Part shown: positions 43,327-51,407 of the stretch, piece by piece | Layout of the letters: the number at the start of each line of letters is the position of its first letter | How positions within the stretch are numbered: the stretch's first letter is position 1 | Source: Sinomonas cyclohexanicum | GTDB lineage: Bacteria; Actinomycetota; Actinomycetes; Actinomycetales; Micrococcaceae | Assembly: GCF_020886775.1 (NCBI RefSeq) | Contig: NZ_AP024525.1 | Span: 4,030,001-4,094,000 of the forward strand | DNA length: 64,000 bases | Direction: 5' to 3' | The notes under the pieces: model-generated | Told to the model about the DNA's origin: nothing | Seen by the model: the letters and a program-made list of their open reading frames with translations, nothing else | Database searches by the model: none | Program-made: the position numbers and the translations under genes

Positions 43327-43394
43327 GGCTCCTCCTCTTGTGGGCCGCTCGCGGTCGTCGTGTTGACCATTGTCCGCGGGGAATCGAGCACCGC

Positions 43395-44372
43395 TCAGAG
43401 GTGAGACTTGATGAACTCCAGGATCATCTCGATCTCCCGCTCGACCGCCGCCTCGACGGGATTGAAGGGCGTCCCGTCGAAGTACCGGGCGGAGGTGCCG
43501 GGGCCGTCGGGGCTGCCGTGGCCCGAGTCGATCGACTTGCGCCACCGCTCCGCGTGGGCGGCCCACTCCTGCCGGTTCACGATTGCGGGCTCAGTGAACC
43601 AGACATTCCAGCTCAGCGTGTTGCCCGCAGTGAGCAGGTTCCCGGAGTAGATGTTGAACAGGTCCATGACGAGCCTGTTGAAGTCGTCGGCCACCTCATC
43701 CCCGGTTGACGCAATGGGCCCGATCTCGACACCGAGATGCGCCACATTCCATGCCTCGTCGGCGTGCCGCGCGAATTCGGGAATCGGGAAGTCGGTGCTC
43801 TCACCGTCACGGAGGGGGAAGATGGGCTGCTGGGGATTTCCGGGGTCGAAGGTGCTGACCTGAATCGCGTGCTGCTTGTCGTGCGGGAAAGGGTGATTGC
43901 TGGCGATGAACTCGTTCCAGAGCCACCGCACCAGGCTATTCTCCTTCGCACTGGGGGTGAACCAGATCTGGCCCGTCACGGTCATGTCTGCCGCAAGGGT
44001 CTTTGCCGGCTCGTCCACCCAGCCGCGCTGGCCCGTCACCGTCACCTCGACGTTGAGGCACCCGAGCGAGGCGGTGCACACGCCCTGCTGCGGGCAGATG
44101 ATCGAGTAGACGCGCCCGGCGTCGTCGTAGCCGAGCCTCGAGATGTCCGGGGCGAACATCTGGTAGCAGCGCGAGTCCGCCCGGCCCGGATCCGACTCCC
44201 ACGAGAATTCGGGCCAGAGGACCGCCTGCTGCCGTGTCAGCTTTCCGATATTCGCCATATTCCCGAGCATCGGCAGCGACGAGAGGTCCGGGTCGGGATA
44301 GGCGAACGCCGGATTCGATTGGGCAAAGCCACCCACCCAGCCGGGCGGGATCAGAGGTTGGACATTGGTCAC
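43395..44372 (-). CDS. Protein of unknown function next to an esterase
   Basis: A 325-residue soluble-looking protein I do not recognise. No signal peptide or membrane segment. Composition is rich in Trp and acidic residues; recognisable stretches are PLIPPGWVGGFAQSNPAFAY at the N-terminus, VYSIICPQQGVCTASLGCLN with three cysteines, and a C-terminal amphipathic helix (VEREIEMILEFIKSHL). ATG 44372. It shares strand and spacing with the esterase, so a common substrate or coexpression is possible. Confidence 0.7.
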   Translation of the reverse strand: MTNVQPLIPPGWVGGFAQSNPAFAYPDPDLSSLPMLGNMANIGKLTRQQAVLWPEFSWESDPGRADSRCYQMFAPDISRLGYDDAGRVYSIICPQQGVCTASLGCLNVEVTVTGQRGWVDEPAKTLAADMTVTGQIWFTPSAKENSLVRWLWNEFIASNHPFPHDKQHAIQVSTFDPGNPQQPIFPLRDGESTDFPIPEFARHADEAWNVAHLGVEIGPIASTGDEVADDFNRLVMDLFNIYSGNLLTAGNTLSWNVWFTEPAIVNRQEWAAHAERWRKSIDSGHGSPDGPGTSARYFDGTPFNPVEAAVEREIEMILEFIKSHL

Positions 44373-44527
44373 CGCAGGACCTCCAGAGGAATCCGTGGAA
44401 CCTTCGAATATGCAGTCGTAACGAGTCGAAGACTATCCGCGCCGGTCGGAAAACGTCGATAAGCACCCCGATGTCGGGCATGACAAATCCAGGAACTGAC
44501 CGCGAATCTACTCTCAGACGTGAGCGC

Positions 44528-44554
44528 ACGACGGCGGGTGGTCACCCGCCATCG
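44528..44554. terminator. GCACGACGG-type hairpin after the SOUL gene
   Basis: GGCGGGTG (44533-44540) faces CACCCGCC (44543-44550) after a GCGCACGAC lead-in. A degenerate member of the GCACGACGGCGG hairpin family, touching the stop of the SOUL gene. The rest of 44373-44554 shows no gene. Confidence 0.5.
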
Positions 44555-45181
44555 TCAGCTCCCCGCATGCGGGCCCGCGTCTCGGTCCAGCGCCACGTCC
44601 TGGATGACCTCGTTGTGCCGGAGGAACCAGGGTTTGAACGGCGGGTCGAATCGGGCGAACCGGGGCGGACCTGACGGTCTCAGGCCGGCTGCGGCGAGGG
44701 CGTGCTGGAGCTCGCGGCTGCGCTTGGCGAAGTCAGATTCGGTCCCGCGGCCGGAGAAGCGGACAACCGCTGCCGTGGAGCCGGGCACGGCCCGGATCCG
44801 CACCCGCGGGTCGGCGGGAACGGGAGCCGATTCCGCGGTCATTCCGGCAGGGGGCACGAAGGCCACGACGTACGGGCCGTCGTCCGAACCGCCGGCGGCG
44901 TCGCCCATGGGCCCGTGCTGGAGCACCGGCGCCGTCATCTGCACCTTCTGGGACTGGGACTTCGGAGACTTGGCGCCCTGGAGCACGGGGGCGGTCATCG
45001 CCACGGACTGCCGCGACGTGTTGTTTCCGCTGATGTAGTTGAACAGGTGGCGGAAGGCGGCGTTGCCCGCCCGGTCGAACGTCGCGGCGACCTCCACCTC
45101 TGCCAGCGTGTGCGCGGGGTACCGCCGCAGCTCGAAGTCCGCGTACCGCCGTACAAGCTCGTAAGGCTGCTGTTCAGTCAT
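44555..45181 (-). CDS. SOUL-family haem-binding-like protein
   Basis: A 208-residue SOUL/HBP-family protein: YELVRRYADFELRRYPAHTL at the N-terminus, SVAMTAPVLQG and KVQMTAPVLQH (the repeated MTAPV motif), then the C-terminal FARFDPPFKPWFLRHNEV. Members bind tetrapyrroles or have unknown roles. It ends 6 bases from the upstream SRPBCC gene, so the two are cotranscribed. Confidence 0.88.
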   Translation of the reverse strand: MTEQQPYELVRRYADFELRRYPAHTLAEVEVAATFDRAGNAAFRHLFNYISGNNTSRQSVAMTAPVLQGAKSPKSQSQKVQMTAPVLQHGPMGDAAGGSDDGPYVVAFVPPAGMTAESAPVPADPRVRIRAVPGSTAAVVRFSGRGTESDFAKRSRELQHALAAAGLRPSGPPRFARFDPPFKPWFLRHNEVIQDVALDRDAGPHAGS

Positions 45182-45187
45182 GGCCCC

Positions 45188-45643
45188 TCAGACGCTACGC
45201 CCGGGATCGGGCCCCGCCTCGACCACACGCTTGATGTCCGCCAGAACAGGCGCCCACGAAGTGGTGACCATGGAGTCCGCATCGGCCTGGGTCGGGCTGT
45301 TGCCGTGGGTCAGTGTCAGGGTCGTGGCGCCGTTGTGCTCCGTCAATTCGTAGGTGACGTGGTGGTAGTTCTCCGGCGAATCCGCGGTGCCGGCCATCGG
45401 GCTCCAGTGGGTCGTGCTCACGACCCTCGGCGGCTCGTACCGCAGGACCGTGCCCTTGTCGGTGTAAGACTGGCCCTTCCACTCGCCGCTCCACGTCACG
45501 GCACCGCCGGGGCGCCAGTCGGCCTCGATGGTGGTCCCGTGCAGGTACCGCGAGACGGTCTCGGGGTTGACGAGCGCGTCCCACACACGCTCGATCGGGG
45601 CGTTGATCTCGATCGACGTCTGGGCTGAGTAGGTGTCGGCCAT
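45188..45643 (-). CDS. SRPBCC (AHSA1-type) protein
   Basis: A 151-residue AHSA1-like protein starting SAQTSIEINAPIERVWDAL, with GTTIEADWRPGGAVTWSGEW and the terminal helix TSWAPVLADIKRVVE. Sits 6 bases ahead of the SOUL gene. Likely a small hydrophobic-ligand protein; no specific role visible. Confidence 0.82.
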   Translation of the reverse strand: MADTYSAQTSIEINAPIERVWDALVNPETVSRYLHGTTIEADWRPGGAVTWSGEWKGQSYTDKGTVLRYEPPRVVSTTHWSPMAGTADSPENYHHVTYELTEHNGATTLTLTHGNSPTQADADSMVTTSWAPVLADIKRVVEAGPDPGRSV

Positions 45644-45670
45644 GGGGGCGATGCTACTACCGCATTGTCG

Positions 45671-46291
45671 CTACTGGGCCGCACAGGCGATCGGCTTGAA
45701 GCCAGCCGAGGCCATAGTCGGGCTCGGGCTCGTGGGGGTCAATTCTTCGTATGCGGCACCGGAAAACTCGCCTTGGAGCTGCACCAGAGCTCGATCGAGG
45801 TCCTCCGGGGTGATGGTTGGTTTGCCCCCAAGGCTCAGAGAATCGTAGGTGGAATCAGCTTTCGAGGAGATCTTCTGCTTGGCCTCCTTCACCGCACCGC
45901 TCGAGGACACCAGATCAACGCCCCATGCCGCTTGGGCAAGCTTGGTGTAGCTGTTCTCAAGGTCAGCGAAGGCCGCGGCCACGGTGCCCGGAGGGGCCTG
46001 CCTCCCGTCAGCAAGGCAGATGTAGCGCGCAGCCGAGACGTCGAACAGGGCCACTGATCCGAGAAACTCCTGATAAGGCCCCGCACGGCGGGCAACGGAG
46101 CTGGCCTCGACGCTGTCCTGGGCATTCTGTTTGGCCATCCAGACAGGAATCAGCAGGCCAGCGATCCCGCATCCGGCCACAATGAGCGAGACGAGGAACT
46201 TCCACTGCTCGAGCCTGTCCAGAAATCGATGGCCAGTTCCTTCGCGTGCGCGAGCCTCATCGGCTGCTGAATCGATTTCTGGATCCGCCAT
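45671..46291 (-). CDS. Hypothetical single-pass membrane protein
   Basis: A 206-residue protein with an acidic N-terminus (ADPEIDSAADEAR), one membrane helix near residues 32-51 (FLVSLIVAGCGIAGLLIPVW) and a mostly helical external or cytoplasmic domain. ATG 46291 after GGGGAG. I do not recognise a family. It ends 28 bases before the SRPBCC gene on the same strand. Confidence 0.65.
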   Translation of the reverse strand: MADPEIDSAADEARAREGTGHRFLDRLEQWKFLVSLIVAGCGIAGLLIPVWMAKQNAQDSVEASSVARRAGPYQEFLGSVALFDVSAARYICLADGRQAPPGTVAAAFADLENSYTKLAQAAWGVDLVSSSGAVKEAKQKISSKADSTYDSLSLGGKPTITPEDLDRALVQLQGEFSGAAYEELTPTSPSPTMASAGFKPIACAAQ

Positions 46292-46415
46292 TCTCCCCAT
46301 CCCCCTTGAACGTCGGTAGACGCCGCGACCAGCATTAATGTTGCTGATCTGTCCGATGTCCACAAGGCCCGACGGGGCCGCTCACCCCCGAAACCGCTTC
46401 CGCTGAGGCAGTAGC

Positions 46416-46477
46416 ACAGCTCAGCCGAGCGCACGACGGCGGGCACCCACCCGCCGTCGCGCGCTCGGCTGAGCTGT
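46416..46477. terminator. 28-bp hairpin of the GCACGACGG family
   Basis: Arms 46416-46443 and 46450-46477 pair with one mismatch around a 6-base loop, including GCGCACGACGGCGGG near the tip. It follows the SRPBCC gene at 46492 (minus strand) and precedes the membrane-protein gene; the strongest hairpin of this family here. Confidence 0.75.
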
Positions 46478-46491
46478 CGGTACAGCGACGC

Positions 46492-46953
46492 CTATCTGGC
46501 AGGCGACGGGTCGGTGATGCGCAGCGGCGCGCCGGTCTCGACGAGGGTCTTCAGTCCGGAGACGGTGTGGGGGCAGTGGCCGGTGGCCCTGACGAGGAGG
46601 TCGCGGATCGCGTCGGGCCCGGAATGGGTGACGGTGAGCAGGGTCGCCTCCCCGAACGGTTCGATGTCCCAGATCAGGGAGAACTTGTCGTGGCTGGGGC
46701 TCTGGGAGAAGCCGTCCGCATTGACAGTCAGGACGAGCCGGCGCGGCTCATCGGCCTCGACCACCGTGCCGCTGGCGCGGACCGTCCCGTCCGGACCCGT
46801 GTAGGCGACGTCCGAGCCGTCCCGCCACTCGCTGCGCACCTCCTGGTAGGGGAAGTACTGGACGGTCTGGCTCGGGTCGGTCAGCGCCTCCCAGACCCGG
46901 CCCGGGCTGGCCTTGATGAATGCCGAATAGGTGTGGCTGAACTCGCCGTCCAT
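46492..46953 (-). CDS. SRPBCC (AHSA1-type) protein
   Basis: A 153-residue AHSA1-like protein: FSHTYSAFIKASPGRVWEAL, then VRSEWRDGSDVAYTGPDGTV and LTVTHSGPDAIRDLL. ATG 46953 after GGGAGG. It is divergent from a TetR regulator 101 bases away, so it is a likely target of that regulator. Function not otherwise predictable. Confidence 0.82.
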   Translation of the reverse strand: MDGEFSHTYSAFIKASPGRVWEALTDPSQTVQYFPYQEVRSEWRDGSDVAYTGPDGTVRASGTVVEADEPRRLVLTVNADGFSQSPSHDKFSLIWDIEPFGEATLLTVTHSGPDAIRDLLVRATGHCPHTVSGLKTLVETGAPLRITDPSPAR

Positions 46954-47054
46954 GGCTGCCTCCCGTGGCTGATCGCACGGCTCCCATCCGTCGCCGCGCA
47001 CGGCTTTGAACGAATCTATTGGAGTCGGCTTCTAATGAATAGGATGTTACTCTT

Positions 47055-47693
47055 GTGACGATGGCCACACAAGAGCCCGCCCGGCGGACGTACACCACGA
47101 GCCTGCGCCGAGAGCAGGCAGAGCAGACCCGGCAGCGGATCCTCTCCGCCGCCCGCGCCCTCCTGACCAACGGGACCTACAGCAGCGTGACCATGGAAGA
47201 CATCGCGCGCGAGGCCAGCGTGGCCCCGCAGACGATCTATGCGGTGTTCGGGAACAAGCTCCGGCTCGCGGAGGCGATGGTGGACGCCGGCTGGCCACAC
47301 ATCCCGCCACTGATCGCCCAGATGGAGGAGGCGGCCGGGCTGCGGGATCCGGAGGAGTGGCTGCGCACCATGGCGCGGCTGCACCGGCAGGTGTTCGAGC
47401 CGTGCGCCGACCTGATCCGCTTCACGAGCGTGTCCGGCGACCCCAGGCTCACCGCCCGCTACGCCCGCATCCAGCACGGGCGCCATGAGCGGGTGCAGGC
47501 CCTCGCCCCCATCCTGGAGCGCAGCGGACGCCGCCGCCCGGACCTCTCGGCCGAGGAGGCCGTCGCGGTCGCCTGGACCATGCTCGGCCCCGACAACTAC
47601 GCGCACCTCGTGTATGACCGGGGCTGGACCCCCGACCGCTACGAGGAATGGGTCGGCCAGGCGCTCGTCGACCTCACGCTCACCCCAGCCTGA
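47055..47693 (+). CDS. TetR-family regulator
   Basis: A 212-residue TetR protein with helix-turn-helix YSSVTMEDIAREASVAPQTI and a C-terminal ligand domain. Start GTG 47055 or ATG 47061. Divergent from an SRPBCC gene. The 101-base intergenic region is AT-rich (ATTGGAG...TTCTAAT, partly symmetric), but I cannot define a clear operator. Confidence 0.84.
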   Translation: MTMATQEPARRTYTTSLRREQAEQTRQRILSAARALLTNGTYSSVTMEDIAREASVAPQTIYAVFGNKLRLAEAMVDAGWPHIPPLIAQMEEAAGLRDPEEWLRTMARLHRQVFEPCADLIRFTSVSGDPRLTARYARIQHGRHERVQALAPILERSGRRRPDLSAEEAVAVAWTMLGPDNYAHLVYDRGWTPDRYEEWVGQALVDLTLTPA

Positions 47694-47720
47694 CGCCGCC
47701 CCCTGGCGGGACGAGCCACA

Positions 47721-47765
47721 GCGAGCGCACGACGCCGGGGCTCCCACCTGCCGTCGTGCGCTCGC
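47721..47765. terminator. GCACGACGG-family hairpin between tetR and the MFS gene
   Basis: GCGAGCGCACGACG (47721-47734) pairs exactly with CGTCGTGCGCTCGC (47752-47765). It lies between the convergent tetR and transporter genes and can serve both. Confidence 0.7.
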
Positions 47766-47788
47766 CTGAAGCGTCGCTAGACACAGCC

Positions 47789-49162
47789 CTACGGCGCGAG
47801 CTCCTCGAGGACGCGCCCCTTGGTCTCGATCGCGAAGAAGATCGTGATGAGCCCGCCGAGCAGCGCGATTCCGGCGAAGACGATGAACACCCACCCGATC
47901 CCGAAGCCGTCCATGATCCACGCGACCAGGAGAGGGCCGAGGCTCGAGCCGGCGCGCAGCCATGCGCTGCCGAAGCCGGTGCCGATGGCCCGCAGGCGCG
48001 TCGGGTACAGCTCGGCGGAGTAGAGGTAGAGGGAGAACGAGATGGTCTGCAGGATCGCGTAGGCGATGCTCGCCCAGAGGACCACCTGCACGGCGGACAC
48101 CGCGCCGAGGGCGCCGAGCACCACGAGCGGGACGGTGGAGGCGAGGAACGCCACGGAGTACCAGCGTTTGCGCCCCACGCGGTCAATCAGGAACGCGCAC
48201 AGCACGGACGCCACCACGCCGACCCCGGAGGTCACCCACCCGTAGGCGAGGCTGGTCTGCAGCGGGACGTGGAAGACCTCCTTGTACAGGGTGGGCAGCC
48301 ACGTGATGAGGCCGTTGTTGACCACGTAGACGCTGATCCACAGGCCCCAGATCATGAGGGTGCGCTTGCGGTAGATCCCGCGGAACAGCTCGCGCCAATC
48401 GGACTTGGCCTCGACCGCCGGGAGCGGCCGCTCCGCGGGCTCGGCGAGTATGTGGCCGGCCTTGATGGCCTCGCGCTCGAGCATCGACACGACGGCGTCG
48501 GCCTTCTGGCCCCGGCCCACGGACGCGAGCCAGCGGGGCGATTCGGGCATGAGCCACCGCAGCGGGATGGTCAGGATCGCCGGGACGAGCCCCACGATGA
48601 ACATGGCCTTCCAGCCGAACGCGGGGACGAGGAAGTACCCGGCGAGCCCGGCGAACATGAGGCCCACGGGGAAGATGACCTCGTACAGGAGGAAGAAGCG
48701 GCCGCGGCGCCGCGCGCCGACGAACTCGTTGATGTACGCGCTCGCCACGGGCACCTCTCCCCCGGTGCCGATGCCCTGGAGGAACCGCATCACGATCATC
48801 GACCACGCGCCCCACGCGAAGAGGCACGCGAGGTCCATGCTCACGAACAGGACGATCGTGATGAGCAGGGTGGGCATGCGGCCGATCCGCTCGGCGAGCG
48901 CGCCGAAGAAGAGGGAGCCGAAGAGCTGGCCGAGGTAGCCGGCGGAGAGGATCATGCCGATCTCGCCGGCGCCGAGGTGCCATTCGGTGACGAGCTGGGG
49001 CATCGCGAACGCGATCGCCAGCACCGTGTAGGCGTCGAAGAAGGTGGCGGAGCCGATCACGACGCGGATCATCGTGAGGCGCCGCGTGATCGGCAGCCTC
49101 TCGAGCCGCGCGACGATCTCGGTCTGCGTCGCGGAGGTCTGTCCGCTGGCCATAGCAGTCAT
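47789..49162 (-). CDS. MFS transporter (sugar/organic-acid type)
   Basis: A 457-residue 12-helix major facilitator. FFGALAERIGRMPTLLITIV (motif A), RFLQGIGTGGEVPVASAYIN and LMPESPRWLASVGR are typical of the sugar-porter/SV2-like branch. ATG 49162 after GGGAGGA. It lies downstream of the DapA-family gene on the same strand (after a hairpin) within the LacI-linked group, so uptake of a sugar acid for that enzyme is plausible. Confidence 0.83.
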   Translation of the reverse strand: MTAMASGQTSATQTEIVARLERLPITRRLTMIRVVIGSATFFDAYTVLAIAFAMPQLVTEWHLGAGEIGMILSAGYLGQLFGSLFFGALAERIGRMPTLLITIVLFVSMDLACLFAWGAWSMIVMRFLQGIGTGGEVPVASAYINEFVGARRRGRFFLLYEVIFPVGLMFAGLAGYFLVPAFGWKAMFIVGLVPAILTIPLRWLMPESPRWLASVGRGQKADAVVSMLEREAIKAGHILAEPAERPLPAVEAKSDWRELFRGIYRKRTLMIWGLWISVYVVNNGLITWLPTLYKEVFHVPLQTSLAYGWVTSGVGVVASVLCAFLIDRVGRKRWYSVAFLASTVPLVVLGALGAVSAVQVVLWASIAYAILQTISFSLYLYSAELYPTRLRAIGTGFGSAWLRAGSSLGPLLVAWIMDGFGIGWVFIVFAGIALLGGLITIFFAIETKGRVLEELAP

Positions 49163-49226
49163 TGTGGTGGGATTCCTCCCCTCCGCGCACGGGCGGAGCT
49201 GTCGGGACGTCATTGTCGCCGCGGTG

Positions 49227-49262
49227 GCGCACGACGGCGGGCGGGCACCCGCCGTCGTGCGC
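49227..49262. terminator. 15-bp perfect GCACGACGG-family hairpin
   Basis: GCGCACGACGGCGGG (49227-49241) pairs exactly with 49248-49262 around a 6-base loop, 21 bases after the DapA-family stop on the minus strand. The canonical, least diverged copy of the family. Confidence 0.75.
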
Positions 49263-49282
49263 TCAGCCGGGATGGGCTCGGC

Positions 49283-50227
49283 TCAGGCGCGGGCCGGGAC
49301 GGAGGCGAGGCCGAGGTGCGCCGAGGCGAGGGCCAGGGCGATCTCCTCGTGAGCGCCGGGTGCGAGCGGCAGCAGCGGGGTGCGCACGGTGGCGTGCTCG
49401 AGGATGCCGCGGGCCACGAGGCCCTCCTTGAGCGCGACCGTGCCCTCCATGTGCGAGCCGCGGTGGTAGACGTTCTTGGTCACGGGCAGGAGGCGGTCGT
49501 GGACCTCGCGGGCCTTGGCGTAGTCCTTGGCCTTGCCGGCGGCGATGAGCTCCACGAGCGGCTCGGGGGCGAGGCCGCCGTAGCCGACGAGGGCACCGTC
49601 CACATCGAACATGGTGTGCAGCAGGTACTCGTCGTGGCACGTGAGGATCTGCAGCTCGGGGAAGGCCGCGCGCAGCACAGGGATCTCGGTGTCCCAGCGG
49701 CGCATGTTGCGGACGCCGTTCTTCGTGGCGAACACGCCCTCCTGGCCGGCGATCTCGAGCTGGGTGTCCAGGTTGTAGGTGGCCTTGGTGGCGTCCGGGT
49801 ACTGGAACAGGATCAGCGGCAGGCCGCTGGTCTCGTAGATCCCCTTGTACCGGCTCTGGGGCGCGCCTTCCTGGTAGCCGAACCGCAGCCAGCCGTGGGA
49901 CGGGTAGACCAGGCCGGCGGAAGCACCGGCGTCGACGGCGCGCTGGGCCTCCTCGGCGGCGACCTTGTTGCCCTCGCCCGTGATGCCGGCGATGATCGGC
50001 AGCCGGCCGTCCACGGCGTCGCGGAACGAGGAGATGACGAGGGCCTGCTCGGCCTGGGTCAGGAACGTGCCCTCGCCCGCATGGCCGAGGACCACAAGTC
50101 CCTTGACGCCCTCGACGCTGCCGAGCCAGCTGCCGAGGCGGTGGATCGCGTCGACGTCCACGTCGCCGTCGCGGGTGAACGGGGTGACCGGTGCGGGGAC
50201 GAGGCCGCGGAGGTCGATGCTGCTCAT
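49283..50227 (-). CDS. DHDPS/NAL-family lyase or dehydratase
   Basis: A 314-residue class I aldolase-fold enzyme. The Schiff-base lysine is in GVFATKNGVRN and the conserved Tyr in LILFQYPDATK; the N-terminus LVPAPVTPFTRDGDVDVDAI is typical. It is not likely to be the lysine-pathway DapA: it is divergent from a LacI regulator and near a MFS transporter, so a catabolic 2-oxo-acid aldolase or sugar-acid dehydratase is more probable. ATG 50227 after AGAGGAG. Confidence 0.84.
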   Translation of the reverse strand: MSSIDLRGLVPAPVTPFTRDGDVDVDAIHRLGSWLGSVEGVKGLVVLGHAGEGTFLTQAEQALVISSFRDAVDGRLPIIAGITGEGNKVAAEEAQRAVDAGASAGLVYPSHGWLRFGYQEGAPQSRYKGIYETSGLPLILFQYPDATKATYNLDTQLEIAGQEGVFATKNGVRNMRRWDTEIPVLRAAFPELQILTCHDEYLLHTMFDVDGALVGYGGLAPEPLVELIAAGKAKDYAKAREVHDRLLPVTKNVYHRGSHMEGTVALKEGLVARGILEHATVRTPLLPLAPGAHEEIALALASAHLGLASVPARA

Positions 50228-50282
50228 GGTTGCTCCTCTTCGAGTGTGGTTCATGCCGTCCGGAAGGTTTCCTTCGGCTGAG

Positions 50283-50305
50283 GGAATCGATTCCGTTATC
50301 GATTG
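50283..50305. promoter_or_regulatory. Tandem LacI-type operator
   Basis: GGAATCGATTCC (50283-50294) is a perfect palindrome, and a second ATCGAT core follows 12 bases later (50298-50303). Both lie in the 136-base divergent region between the lyase and the LacI gene. CG-centred palindromes of this kind are typical LacI-family sites. Confidence 0.7.
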
Positions 50306-50363
50306 CTTCAACGGTAAGCTGGGTCACAGGAGCACGTCAAGGGTTGATTTCGAGGAGGTTGCG

Positions 50364-51407
50364 GTGGCTGGCAAGGAGGCCCGCGCGGGGTCGCGGCCCA
50401 CGATCGCCGACGTCGCGGACGCGGCCGGGGTTGCGAGGTCCACGGTGTCCCGGGCCATGAACCGCGAGCACACGTTCTACCGCAGCGACTCCGCGGCGCG
50501 CATCCGCGCGGTGGCCGAGTCCCTGGGCTACGAGCCGAATCCGTCCGCGGCCAACCTCCGGCGCCGGCAGACGAACACGATCGGGGTGCTCGTCTCGCGC
50601 CTCACCGACACGGTGATGGCCACGCTGTACGAGGAGATCGCCGCGGCATGCGCAGCCCGCGGGTACCACGCGCTCGTCGCGACGACCTATGGCGACCCGG
50701 GGCTCGAACGGGAGAACGGCCACGCGATGCTCGCCTCACGAGTCGACGGGCTCATCCTCACGACGGCGACGACGGAGGGCGGCCTGTGCGCCGAGCTCCT
50801 GGAGCGCGGCATCCCGCACGTGCTCGCCCTGCGCGCGTACGGCATCAGCCCCAGCGTGACGGGCGACGACGCGCTGGGCGGCTACCTCGCAACACGCCAC
50901 CTCATCGATCTCGGGCACCGGGAGATCGGGATCGTGGCCGGGCCGGACGAGGCGCCCACGGCGTTGGCGCGGCGCGAGGGGTACCGCCGGGCCCTGGCCG
51001 AGGCGGGGCTTATGGAGCCGCCGGAGTTCGCGTATCCCTCGACGTTCTCCATGGAGAGCGGGGAGGCGGCGGCCGAGGCGTTCTTGGCGGGCTCGCGGCG
51101 GCCCACCGCGGTTTTCGCGGTCAACGACAACACGGCGATCGGCTTCACCTCAGTGATCCAGCGGGCCGGCCTGCGCATCCCGCAGGACCTCTCGGTGGTC
51201 GGCTACAACGACATCCCGCTTGTGGCGCGACTCGCTGTGCCCCTGACGAGCGTGCGCGTCCCGTTCCGGGAGATCGCCGCGGCCGCCGTCGATGAGCTCC
51301 TGACCTCGGTCAACGGGCAGCCTGCCTCACCGCAGCGTCAGCGGGTCCTTGCACCGACACTCATCCCCCGCGCCTCGACCGGGCGGCCGCGCGGAGCCGG
51401 CGCGTGA
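50364..51407 (+). CDS. LacI-family transcriptional repressor
   Basis: A 347-residue LacI-type protein: HTH TIADVADAAGVARSTVSRAM, hinge LRRRQTNTIGVLVSRLTDT, then the periplasmic-binding-like ligand domain (IVAGPDEAPTALARREGYRR, AVFAVNDNTAIGF). Start GTG 50364, preceded by CGAGGAGG. Divergent from the DHDPS-family gene with a tandem ATCGAT palindrome between. Its 3' end overlaps the convergent gene by 47 bases. Confidence 0.9.
   Translation: MAGKEARAGSRPTIADVADAAGVARSTVSRAMNREHTFYRSDSAARIRAVAESLGYEPNPSAANLRRRQTNTIGVLVSRLTDTVMATLYEEIAAACAARGYHALVATTYGDPGLERENGHAMLASRVDGLILTTATTEGGLCAELLERGIPHVLALRAYGISPSVTGDDALGGYLATRHLIDLGHREIGIVAGPDEAPTALARREGYRRALAEAGLMEPPEFAYPSTFSMESGEAAAEAFLAGSRRPTAVFAVNDNTAIGFTSVIQRAGLRIPQDLSVVGYNDIPLVARLAVPLTSVRVPFREIAAAAVDELLTSVNGQPASPQRQRVLAPTLIPRASTGRPRGAGA

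Noticed and set aside
46954-47054. TetR operator between the SRPBCC and tetR genes
   Set aside because: Only weak, interrupted symmetry (ATTGGAG...TTCTAAT); not enough to call a site.
47648-50281. A long plus-strand open frame opposite the MFS and DHDPS-family genes
   Set aside because: Same antisense artefact; no domain, and the opposite strand has catalytic motifs.
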